Positions 11,340-23,200 of a stretch of DNA of 64,000 bases are shown piece after piece; position 1 is the stretch's first letter; each line of letters begins with the position of its first letter. The position numbers and the translations under genes were made by a program. The DNA lies in NCBI RefSeq assembly GCF_921293095.1, contig NC_060259.1:45117812-45181811 (forward strand). The letters run 5' to 3'. The stretch is from Ischnura elegans. Its lineage: Eukaryota > Arthropoda > Insecta > Odonata > Coenagrionidae. The notes beneath the pieces were generated by a model. It saw only the letters and a program-made list of their open reading frames with translations. It searched no databases and had not been told where the DNA came from.

Positions 11340-12180
11340 TGACCGCATTCAATTTCCCTGAAAATCTCCTCACAAATTTGGTGATGTCTTCATGGAACCA
11401 TTCCCTGTGTTTATCTGAAACTGCTCGTAAATATTCTATGAAAAGATCCAGGTGTGAATGAAGGAAATGCATTTTTAGTGACACGTTAAACCCCATGGCC
11501 TAATACGCTGACAGCAATTCACACGTTTCTCAGCTCATTCTCACAGCTAACACACGTTTCAGAATCCAAGCCAAGCTCGATTTTATTTATAATTCAGGTG
11601 TTTCATGTACGTCGAATCTTGTAAAAGTTTCCTAATCTGGGGGTCCACGAGTTCCTTCCTTGGTTTTAGCCTCACTAATTGCAAGACGAGGAAATTAAGT
11701 TAAAAATTGAAATTCAGCTCCTGTCTTTTCCATTGCCTTCACAAAGTATTTCATCTGTCTTAATTTTATGTGCAATGGTGGCAAGTGAATATTTTCTGTC
11801 GAAACCAGGGAAACATAAGCAACATTTTTATAACCATGAGTAAAGCTTTCTCGCCGAGGCCAATTCCGTACTATGTAATGTTTTTCACGGGCGCGGCTGT
11901 TGTATTCACAAAGAAAGCAGCAGTATTTCGTAAAGCCTGATTGCAGTCCCATGAGTAGAGCGACAGCTTTCAGATCAGCGCAAACTTACCAATTATAATC
12001 ACGATAATTAATTCTTTCAAGGATTCAACTGAAATACTCTCCTTCAACGTCTCCTTCATATCTGCAGAGTATGCAGAAAGGACAGAAGGTAACTCATTCC
12101 CATTGGCCAACAGGACCACTTTAAAGCTTGTATTTGACGAATCCATAAACAGTCTCAATCTTTTGGGTCACATGGCATCA
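11340..12180 (-). pseudogene. Decayed transposon protein widespread in arthropods
   Basis: Two minus-strand fragments, RLFMDSSNTSFKVVLLANGN (from 12158) and GLQSGFTKYCCFLCEYNSRA with PPLHIKLRQMKYFVKAMEK (11695-11952), plus a degraded WFHEDI segment near 11390. They follow in order the motifs of a large, uncharacterised transposon protein found in many arthropod and cnidarian genomes (LFIDSSK, GYTKxPCFLCxWDSRA, PPLHIKLGxMK, RFHxDI). Frameshifts and stops separate the pieces. Confidence 0.68.
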
Positions 12181-12658
12181 TCAGTTCTATCAACAATGCA
12201 TTTAATTACAGAAAAAACCAAGCCTTTACCTTCCATAAAAAGTAATTTCAGTGCTGATTGTCTAGCCCCATAGGAAAAGATTTTTATGCCCTTTTCTAAG
12301 AGATTGCCATTCATTTGCGCGAAACTATGTGCCATATGCTACAGTGGTTTGACCAAGTATTTGGTTAAATTACTGTAACAAGTGGTGCAACAAACACTTG
12401 GAGCTTAATCCTAGCCCTGACCGCCAACTTGGCAGCCAAAGTAAAATTTATAAGCAGTTTTAAAAATTAAAAGAAGAGATTATTGTTGCAATGTTTAAGT
12501 AAATTCACCGCAAACATAGCGGAAGGGATGAGGATGATTTTTACACATGGTAACATAATTACACATTTAATCACGGTAATGATCACAACTCAAGCCCACA
12601 TACTGACATTCACTTGGAAAAAGAAGGAGTGAAACAACTTCTACTGTAATCCTTGTGT

Positions 12659-12755
12659 AGGTTTTCGGGGTTACTACCGCGTAGATTCTGTAGATTGATT
12701 TGTGATCAGATTTGTCTGCAGAGATGAATCTATGCGGTAGTAACCCCGAAAACCT
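12659..12755. repeat. Short fold-back element, 30-bp arms
   Basis: Arm 12659-12688 (AGGTTTTCGGGGTTACTACC...) is complementary to 12726-12755 with a single mismatch and leaves a 37-base loop. It sits inside the long-TIR transposon. The arms are GC-richer than the flanks and could form a stable stem in RNA or cruciform DNA. Confidence 0.8.
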
Positions 12756-13581
12756 CCACGCTGAACTTATACTGTTTTGCACAATTTTAACTACTTGGAA
12801 AAAAAGGATCATCCTTGTCCAAAACACCGAAAGAGTTGACTCTGCGATTGCTAGAGATACCGAGGGAAGATGACGACAACTTCAATACACACAATTGATT
12901 TGAGAGGCTGATACTTTGTGCAACTCCATTCTTAAGGAGAAAGAAAACTTTTTAACTGAAATGAGAATATAAAATCTTAATCTTATATTTTTCGTGGAAT
13001 AAGGAAGTATTACTTATCCTTTTTAGCTGCGAAAGCTAAGAGAATTGCCGTCCAAGGCTGAGCGGGCGAGGCATTGCGAGGGCCAGCGTAGTAAAGTGAA
13101 CCTTCCGAGGTATTGCTACAAATTTTAATCATTGTTGCTATGCTATGCAGCAAAATATTTTTATTATTACTGCTGTTTCTTGTTTTTATACATATTTTTA
13201 TCATTCGGTGGAGGAAGACGTGAAATGGGAGCTGGAAAATTTTAAAAATACGTAAAAAATTGCGAAAATATGGCAAAATTGAAAATTCTTAATGCGTTTT
13301 CACACAATTTACGGAGACTTATTCCCCCAATATCTACCTCCTTATCATATATATATATTTTTTAGAATTTTGCACCTCTAAAAACCCTTAGAAAAAAATT
13401 AAATGCTAAAATAATCGTTTCAATTCCTCCAAATGACTGAAAAGTGATAAAAATTGGAGGGGGGAGCTCCCCCAAAAATGGTGGGTGATGGGGAAAAACG
13501 GAGTTCATATTCGGATTTAGGAGGTCATTTTACAGTAGAAGCAGCAGGAATGGTGTCAGGGCCGATAATCATGCCGTCCAG

Positions 13582-16500
13582 TGTTATTTTGTTAGTATTG
13601 TGATAACGTTGTAAGTAATATATGTTATGCATTACCGATAGCCAATACTTTCCAAAGCCAATACTTTCAATTCACCGCCTTGCTCGCTAAAAGGCAACCA
13701 ACGGAAATTAACAAGTCCCGCACTTAAAATACACTCTCCCTCCGTGGCACAGCCGCTATTCGTTGTTGCCCCTAGGTATCTATATACTTCTTCATAACCA
13801 AGAAACATCTTCCTCGACATATTTCAATTGATACAGCGGGATACCTCGACGATACTTCCTACCACAGAGTTGTGCTCCTACTACGCCTATGCTATTGTCA
13901 GAACACTAACCTCGCTGCGTCGGCCATATTGTCAGCGCCTGCAGCGCCGCCATCGGTGATTTCAGTCTCAGCCACTTCGGTAGCAATCCAATCGCTTTTC
14001 AAAAATGTTCGCGGCGCGGTGATTAGTGCAATGCGATCCACTTTTTTCCCAATATTTTGCATTGTCATGCTTGTAGTTGCGAGGAATAGCGTTTAATAGT
14101 TAGGAATTTGATAGATCACATCATGTTATATTTAAATTTCGGTTAAAACTGCTAATTGTGGCTATTATTTCCCAGTGAATTTCGGATCACTTCGTCTGTC
14201 AGCGACTCGAGTGGCACCTTTTGTAATATAGAGGATTGACGATCCTGTTTTGTAATAGTAATTTTTGCCGTAGTATTACTAATTAATATTCGTGGTGTTA
14301 TCTCATTGAGTTTAATAACGGTCGATTAATCGTTTCGGATATGATTATATTCTACTTGTTTTTGCTCAGCGCAAAGCGCAAATAATAAGTTAAATACGGT
14401 CACGTCCATTTGTTCCCAATTCTTTAAAAATTATAGTAATACTTTTTTGACGCAAAAAAAACAGTTAATTGCATCCTAATATAGCTCTATGCAAAATTTT
14501 GTCTCTTCATGGAAAAACTATTCATACTTCATAGGTATATCCTCGCAAAAAAAACCTTTTTCAATGACTCTTAACTTTAATCAATGCATCGTCTTGTAAA
14601 GCAAAAGGAATTAAGTCTGCGTGCTCTCATAAAGCGTATTCGAGGTTATTGTCATAAAAATTGAATCTTTATTGCTAGAAAAATATGCCCCAAATGTCGC
14701 GGAAACAAAGTAGAGTACCCTAGAGTAAAATAAAGTTAAAATCGCCATGTGTATCTTCTTCGTGTACGCTGTTTTCGATTGCGCTAATCGCGCCCATAAT
14801 TCTTAGAAATTCACGGAGGTTGGAAGATACCATAGAGTTTTTATTACAGTGTATATGAAATATATCAACCTTTTGGAATATACAATTGAGTTTAAATTAC
14901 AGTATACAGTATTTATGGAATATACCAACCTCCAAGCAGAATTTCCGCTAGCCAACTTCACGCCAGTTATCCCAAAATTATTTTTCAGGAGTGGCTAACC
15001 TGGGTTCTTGATGCGCCTGGGCGGACGGCAACAATCTCATCGTAACCATCGTAATGGGTGACAGCGGTTGTTTTCTACTGTCACAATTTAGCTTTCAGTG
15101 CGTCTAAAATATCTAAAGGATGGAGTTTTTGTCATCCACATAGGTTTGATTATTTTATTCTATTAGTGTAAATTTTGAATCGTGAATGGTACCTTGACTT
15201 CTGTCTTGTCGTCAGATTGAGAAATGGTTTTGCCGCTGCGAGATGTTTTCGTTTTTAGTCGCTGACAGCATTATTTGAAGTTCCTGAAGTTGAATTTGTA
15301 ATTGGGAACGTAAGAAAAGGTAATATGCATGACTTTTTCTTCATTTCATTGATAGCTTGAAAATCATAACTGAGGAATTTACTGGAATTGTTTAAGTCAA
15401 GGTATACGTCAATATGTCTTTGCTTGTTATATCTCAACAATTGTACCAGTTGTTTGAGAATACGCACTCTCAGTTGTTGGGTATTTACAGCTGGTGAGGT
15501 TTTTCATGCCCTACTACAGCTGTGGCTTGTGGCATATGGTGTCTGGTACTTTGAGTGTTGTGGAATATTATTTTGCCTTTCATTTGCTATTGATTTCTTG
15601 ATTTATAATTTACTTGAATTATCATTATTCTATCGTGGATATATTAGCAATGTTTCAGAGATTAATGCTCTTATCAGTTTCATGTCCCAGCAATTCAGAC
15701 AGTTCGCCGGATTCGTTTCTTGTGTGACAATGGAATGCTACGGCCTCGGATGGATATTACTACCGCAGTGATCTCAATAACAGATTCACTGAGATATTGA
15801 CATTGAATGCGCCCCATTCCGTATTTAATGAACTTCCTTTTTTATGGTTTTATTTTATTATTCACGGTGCCACTTACAATCGAATCGTGACAATATCACA
15901 CGTTTGCATACTCTCGCGGATACTCCTTGGTGCCCTTTTTTTGTCACTTTTTCCTTGTATGGTATCGTACAAAGGGTGAACGATTGACGTTTAAAACGGA
16001 GCGTTTGTTTGCTTATGCCATAATGCGCGTCGTATTTACGTATAAATGATTATTGCGCATGAAATATTGTTTTTAATATCACATCACTTCTTTCCTTTAA
16101 TTTAATTTTACATAAGAGGACCGAGGTAGGCATAGCAGGTCATTGCATTGACAACGTAAGATTTCACAGCTACAAATAATAATTTTGGTTTAGAGAAGTG
16201 TATATATGCGCAAAATTTATACTACATAGTGAATCGGAATAAATGCCCTGCATGATTAAAACATTATCAAGTTAGTTTTTAAGTATTTAAGTCATTATTT
16301 GTTACACTGACACAGCCAGACTTTTTCTCATGACTTCAAGTGACCTACAGTTACACTACCTCCATCTTTATGGATACAAATACTGGATTATAGATAAGTA
16401 AACTCACAGGAGAGACTCCGCAAAGAAAGAAATTATTTGCAAAACTGGGAGAGTGAGGTCTTTGCTGTTTTCACAATAGAATTTATTCTTGTCAACATGG

Positions 16501-17181
16501 TTTCATGGTAATTAAACATTTTTATTGCGTGTCTCCTAGGGAGATTTCCAGGGTAATAAATAACCAATGGTATTTTAGAATTAATTCACTCTTAGAAAAA
16601 GCTACATTGAAAGATCTCTCTCTCTCTTTCCTCATTTTGTGAATAAGATTTTTCATAGTGAGCTATTTAAATTCAGTATTGCATCAATATTTATATAGGC
16701 TAGTGTTGGTCATTTAAACTAATTTTCTCTCTTATTTATTATGATTTCCAGTGACTTTTTTCTGGTTAATTTATAGAATTATAACAATGCACATAGAATT
16801 GGAGTTCAGGGTGAGGAATCTAGTGCCGATATAGATGCTGCAACGTACTATTCATTAAAAGATGAACCGTGTGGAAATCAGCTTGATGGAAATTTTTCAT
16901 ACTGCATCTCAGTCGTAACTGGAAGACTATGAGTTTTTCATATTGGCTGTCTTTGACCATGTTTATTCAAAACGAAATACTAAAAGACCCAAAAGTGATG
17001 ATAAGGTGTTATGAACACCATGACAATTGATATCGTCAATAAGGTGTAGATTAAGTCTCATGATATTAATAATTTTCTGTTTGTGTTCTTTGAGTAATAA
17101 GCTAAGTATTCTGTAATAGGGTGATTGGTTATATTTTTTATTTTCTAATTTTATTAAATATTTTCCCATTTATTTTTCAGT
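13582..17181. other. Upstream region of ARFGEF3, CpG-rich in part
   Basis: Expected to hold the promoter and 5' untranslated exon(s) of ARFGEF3, but none can be placed from sequence alone. The part 13860-14060 is CpG- and GC-rich for this window and includes GCCGCCAT. An imperfect palindrome with GGAGGTTGG/CCAACCTCC arms lies at 14817-14934. The rest is AT-rich without recognised features apart from the repeat at 15690. Confidence 0.45.
15690..15985 (+). repeat. Direct repeat, right copy (uninterrupted)
   Basis: Aligns to 8040-8228 plus 8472-8555 with substitutions but without the 243-bp MITE. It includes TTGTGTGACAATGGAATG and ACTCCTTGGTGCCC. It supplies the empty-site allele that proves the MITE insertion. 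No coding function is apparent. Confidence 0.75.
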
Positions 17182-17266
17182 ATGGAGGACTTATTCCTGC
17201 AAATTGTAAAAGAATCCACCAATACAAAATTTTCTGCTCTGAGGAAAGCTTCTCAAGAAGCTCATG
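17182..17266 (+). CDS. ARFGEF3: ARFGEF3 exon 1 (start codon)
   Basis: Encodes residues 1-28, beginning [12 protein letters not shown], which parallels the vertebrate BIG3 start (MEE-type, basic and amphipathic). The ATG is one base after a TTTTTCAG acceptor, so at least one non-coding 5' exon probably lies upstream. It ends in phase 1 at a GTAATG donor. This is the first helix of the DCB-like dimerisation region. Confidence 0.85.
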
Positions 17267-20200
17267 GTAATGCAGGCTATTTTCTCAGCTACTTGTGATA
17301 AACCTAAATATGCATTGGCAACTATTAATGCATTATCAATTGCCCTTCAGATATCCTTGAAAGCCAACATGGAATGCTACGTGATCCACCGCATGAGCTT
17401 CGGGCAAAGTGTTTTGCAGCTCTTAGGCTTGCATTGGAAACAAAAAGGAGTAAATTTGTTGCATATGGACTGAGTGGCCTTCATGTAATATTCACATTTT
17501 GGTGTATAATTTGTGCTGTTTGAACATATGGTAGTTATTGTAACAGTTTTTTACTCTATTTTTCAGAAACTACTTCGTGATGATAGATTTCATTCTAATT
17601 TTGAACCAGAAGATGATTCTTTATGGCTACCTTCTCAGCTTCTGGAAGCTATTAGTTCCATTAATTTGCAGTCTGATGATTCTCAGGTTGATATGTTAAA
17701 AGTAGGTAACATGAATGATTATATTGTGAATGGCATACTCTCTTGTAAAATGATATTCAAAAGTAAAATTTGTTATCACGGAATTCAAAATGTTTAGGTA
17801 CTTTTAAATATGGCATGCACCAGTTATTGGACAATGAATGGGCGTATCATCATACAAATTCTGACTGTATGCAGTGAAGCTTACGAAACTGGCAATCAGG
17901 CTGTTAGGACTGCTGCCCAGGCTGCCACCAGCCAAACATTGAGGTCGTTTTGCAGCTTTCTTGGTAGGTATGATTATCATGTTGACGGCTTGGTGCAGAA
18001 TGAGCAGGAGTCATCATGTTTATGCCAATAATCTTCTTTCAGAGGAAGAATCTCAGGAGTTGGAGAGAAGCTGGAGAAGCAATGGTAAACCGTCTGACCG
18101 CAATTTGATTGGAGCATCATGCTTTAATGAGGCTATACCTATTCTTCAATTCATATGCAGCAGATTAGAGGAAGCTCAGACGTAAGTTAAACTTCTCTTT
18201 CCTTTTTTATCAAAAACTTGTCTCTCTTTCTAGAATGATGATATTTGTTGCAAATAATTCTTTTTCTCTGGTGACGAATCTGTACCTTTGGAATATTTGA
18301 TTGAAAATCTTTTGCTCAGGGGCACTCACTGCAGTCCCCATTTTTATCTTATATTTTACATTTTAAAGGCTAAATGTAACTGGATCCATTTAATTTTGGC
18401 AATTAACTAAGCACAAGATGTTCAATATGTTACTGTTTTTAAAATTCAATGCTAAGACTTAAAAATGTTAGTGGACTGCTGTCCTATTAAAATTTATTTT
18501 ATCCAAAAAAGTATTTCATTGAAAGTTTAATTAAATCCTAAAATCCCTTTTTATTTCTTCGAGCCGTCTCTTGATCAAACTGGTGGAGGGTTCTAATCAC
18601 AGAGAGCTTACCTATACCTTGGAGGTGAATTATGTTCTATAAAGGGAAGTGTAAATTAGGCAATCACATCGACAGGAGTGGATCGTAGGTTGCTTAGCTG
18701 CAGGATACAACAGTTTTTAGCGCTGTTCTCCTTTCTGCCCGAGAAATCTCATTTGAAATCTTTCATTCTTTGTTATCTACACTCCAGGCGAAATATGCTA
18801 CTTTGCAAAAATTTTATTTTACAATTAACTGTAGCCCATGCCTGAAATGTGCTCATAGTGTTTATTTTGTATCTTATTCCATAATTTTTAGTTCATAAAA
18901 ATTTTAAAATCCACATAAATTTGATGAAAAGAATAGGATATGAATATTTGGATATGGATAATATCGACTAGATACTCAGGAAAGTTTTGAAGTACTTTTA
19001 AAGTAGGTAATACATAGGTCTCAATTTTGGCATTCCTTTAGTTTCAGATTGTAGATAAATTGGGTCATGAGGTGTAGAGCAGAATGGACGTGGAAAAAAA
19101 TTTCAATTAGAAATATGCAGAGTTAAATTCTCGCCTTGATTGCCATGTTATTTGATGATAAATATTAAAAATTGTATATAATCGCTATTGGAAAGGTTTT
19201 TTTAAAAAAAAAAACTTGGATGCCCCTTCGACGACGCAACCATCATATCGCCTTTGTACCACAAAATCCCCCACAGCAAAGTCATGGTTTTTCCGGTCCC
19301 AAAAAATTCGTTGTACAGAGGTTTTACTGTATTAGCTTGCAAGCAGTGTGCATTTTTAAATGAGAGACTTGGTGCAAAGGACTTAAAAAGGGCAAACCTG
19401 GCTTATAATTTTCTTCAAGTATTAAGAGGTAATTACTGGATGAGTGGCAACAAGATGTGAATTCAAATGTTACACTTGGATGCCCTTGCAAATATGTAAC
19501 CTGCATATTGCCTTCATACAATGAAACCCCTTACAGCAAAGTCACCGTTTTTCCGGTCCCAACAAATTCGTTGTACAGTGGTTTTACCGTATTTGTGTTG
19601 GTGTGAAGTAAATGTTCTTAAAGGACTAACTTGATCCTCTAATATATGCATGTTCTCAAATTAATTCACTGTAAGAAAATAATCTTTTCTTAAATGGTTC
19701 TTGTCCTATCATTCTCATTATAAGAAATATTGTCAAAGTCTTGTGGAGCTTTGATTATTGATAGCCTTATTTACACTCTCTTTTCCATAGTGAACCAACT
19801 GGCAGATCTGGTAATAGTGCAGTCTTCCTCCTTGAATGCCTTCACACATTAATCTCAAGCCTACCTCAGTGGATTCACACTAATAAGCACTTTACTATGT
19901 TCCTTTGGCAAAAATTTTGTCCTCTGCTAATTGCATTTCTGGGATCGCCAAAAGTTGACAAAAATATCGTTTCTGGAAGCAAAATGGAAGAAGAAATGGG
20001 AAGAGGATCAGGCTGTCTTGCTTCAGCTCCTAGTTTTAACAGTAATGAGGCAAAAACTGTGTACAGGTGAGTCATTATCTCTGTCTTTAAAAATAGTATT
20101 GAATTTAATTATTCTTTTGGAGGATATGAGATTTGAACTCTATGTAAGTTAAATCTTACCACTGCTGATCTGTCATTTTCAGTATTGGAACTCAGCTTGT

Positions 20201-23200
20201 ACGGTTAGTGGGACGTGTTGGGTCTCTGAGGCCTGTATTGGAGTCATTTTTCCACAGAATGCTTTTGTATCCACCACCTAGACATAGATTGGAAGCATTG
20301 AAGGCATTGAAGGAGGTATGTTCCTCCTAAAAAAATATCAGAAAACAAGAGGATTTAGTTTTATCAGCCATTTTATGTCTATCTATATGAAGATAATTTG
20401 AGTATTGTATCAACATTTCCTACTTATCATTTTGGTCGTCTGTGCTTTTAAATAATCCTTACTTCATTAATAATCAATGTTAAATAATGGGGAGTTGCTG
20501 TATAGTAAAAGTGATGTTGCTAAAGAATTCTGTTTGTAATCATCTAATATTTGTGCTTTCTCAATGCTTAATGTTTAGCTTCTTAGGAGCCCTAGTCGGA
20601 TTGTTGATATGGCTGGTCCACTTCTGGTGGAAAGTGAAAAGGGATCTCAGCAAAGTGACATGGCTTTAATGAGACTGTAAGTATATTTTGGCTGGGGATA
20701 TATAAACGAGGAAACATAGACACTTAAAAATGACAATCACATGATGTTGTGTAACGTTTCTGTGGTCAAGCCACTTAACTGTAGAAGAATGGCAACAGCT
20801 GGTGGCTTTGTGGTGTCTTCCCCAGAAGAGTACACACTCAGCAACCAGCCATTGCCATTTTGAGAGTGAGGTAGTTAGAAACCTGTGGGAGTTGAGGAGA
20901 GGACGTAGAAAAATGGTTTGCTATGGAGTAGGGGCTAGTTGGTCATCAAACAACTTTTTTTAAAATTCAAAATTCAACATATGTCAAAATGTAGTCTGAG
21001 GTACCAAATGAACGGAGAAAAAAATTTTTCCTGTAGGTTGACATCCTACGGTGGCGCCAGGGCCATTTATATTGAGCTTAGGCAACCCGCAACACTTAAC
21101 CTCTTTTTACGCTATTTCGGTGACAAATGTCGTGATTTTAATGGTTTTTTCAGCTGATTCTGCACCATTCATGCCTGAAATTGTCGAGGTAAACAACATA
21201 GATCGAATACTCGTGTTTTTTAAACAATCACCGGTATTGAAATGCAAAGAAACGTAAAAAACTGAAAATTTCTTAATTAATGGCATATATGTATTTTAAT
21301 TTGGTGTGCTCGTATGGGCATGATCGCATTAATATGACCCAATCGTTTATATAGAACAACAATTTTCCCTTTCCCATCCTAAAGTAAGGATCTCCTAATC
21401 TCTATATGGCCTGCCTATGAACTAATGTCAACACACTGCTCAGGGATGTGAAAAGCCCTGATGCCTTACTCTGGCGAATACATCTTTCTTGCCTGCACTA
21501 TCCTTTGAAAGGCTACTCTTCGCACTTCAGCCCTTTCATCATTCACCATTGCAATGAGGATGCTCCTTGGATGAGCGAAGAACGCTTTGCTCTAGATGAA
21601 TTTCTCAAGAACTCTACTTTTTAGGGAATTGCCTTACTCTCTTAAGCATTTCCCAGACATGTTTCGCTCCCTCTGTAATCTTCCAATTTTTCTTTATTGT
21701 GAACCACATAGGAATATAGAGTTTCAGGATAATCTTGTTAATTGTTTTCAAAGCCACTGTTGGTCGTCTTGTTCCTATGTAAACGCGGATCATTCTGTTG
21801 GCCATCGTTCCCCATCTGCTGGTTGTTATTCATTTCCCCATTATCATGATCAGCCAGCTCTTGTGGGATGTATCCCCTGGCTATACCACAGGCCATGTCC
21901 CAGCGAATATTTGTGGTGTGTGCTTATGAGTGATAAATCTAGTTAAGGATCAGGTAGGTCAAGATCAATTGCCTGATGTTTCACTAGATGTAGCTGCACA
22001 CAGGTCTTCAGTTGGCGACCAATTGACCCAAAGTAGATATTCAGTCCTGTCGTCGGCCCGTCAAATTTCTCCATTTCTCCATACGAGTACACCAAATTAA
22101 AATATATGCGATTGATTAAGAAATTTTCAAAGTTTTTTACGTTTCTTTGCATTTTAATACCGGTGATTATATAAAAAACGTGAGTATTCGATCTATGTTG
22201 TTTACCTCGACAATTTCAGACATGTCTGGTGCAGAATTGGCTGAAAAAACCATTTAAATCACAACATTTATTGCCGAAATAGCGTAAAAAGAGGTTAAGT
22301 GTTGCGGGTTGCCTACACTCAACATAAATGGCAATGGCACCACCGTACGATGTCAACCTATAGGAAAAAATTTTTTCTCTGTTCATTTGGTACCTCAGGC
22401 TACATTTTGACTGATGCTGAACTTGGAATTTCGAAAAAAGTTGTTTAATGACCTATAGAATTGTGAGGAGATGTGTGGAGGCATCTTGTGGGCTATTGCT
22501 GTTGCTTGAAATGATACAAGGTACTTGTTTCCAGGTTTCTTACAAAAGGGGTAACTGATGGTGATGATATCATTTACGTGTGGAGAAGATGATCATATTT
22601 CACTTGTCCACTACAATGATGCCTTTCCTTGTTCAAACTCATCTGAAATGAGCTTACAGCCACTGTACAATCAAAGTTTAGTGCAGAGTTACCTGAGAAT
22701 TATACGTTGTGAATGAAATTGATAGAAAAATGGGCTTGTTAATGAGGCAGTGCTAGGATCACCACTGATTATAGGGTGTAATTCTGTATGCTTTTCTACA
22801 TTGACAGACCTACATTATTAATCTCTCACTTTAGGGTTACCCTTGCAATGAGCCGTACTCATTGCATTGGAGTTAAACAATCATCATTAATGGTCAACAA
22901 TCCTAAGATTGGTTTGATGCAGATCTCCACTTAATTCTTCTATCACCTAATCTTTTCACACCTACGTATTTCTTCTCTTTCATATCCTTCTTTACCTGTT
23001 CCATATATTTCATTCGAGGTCTTCCTTTTCTGTTCATACCATCTACTTGTCCCTCTACAATTGTTTTCATCAGGCCATCATGTCTCAAGATATGGCCCAT
23101 AGGGTTATTCCGTCTTCTTGGTTTTCAAGGTTTTCATGAGGCTTCTCTTCTCCCTACTCTTCTTAGGACTTCCTCGTTACGTGCTCAGTTGATCCATTTG

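Larger units (their letters stand above)
10723..13581 (-). mobile_element. DNA transposon with ~170-bp TIRs
   Basis: The left end (TGGACGGCA, then ACCATTCCTGCT, AATGACCTCCT, CATCACCCACCATTT, CCAAG-type words to about 10890) recurs as its reverse complement at the right end from about 13420 to 13580. Size about 2.86 kb. It contains a decayed minus-strand transposase-like gene. The target duplication could not be fixed (a 4-bp TTTA/TTAT pair is possible). Confidence 0.75.

Noticed and set aside
13872..14096. 74-codon plus-strand frame in the CpG-rich patch
   Set aside because: Alanine- and serine-rich, as expected from GC-rich DNA. No homology, and the patch is better explained as a possible promoter.
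16613..16627. Short CT-rich run
   Set aside because: Too short to call a microsatellite and in no informative context.
17964..18031. Continuation of exon 4 as an open frame past 17963
   Set aside because: Reading through gives unrelated residues and a stop. The GTAGGT donor joins in frame to exon 5 and matches the family.
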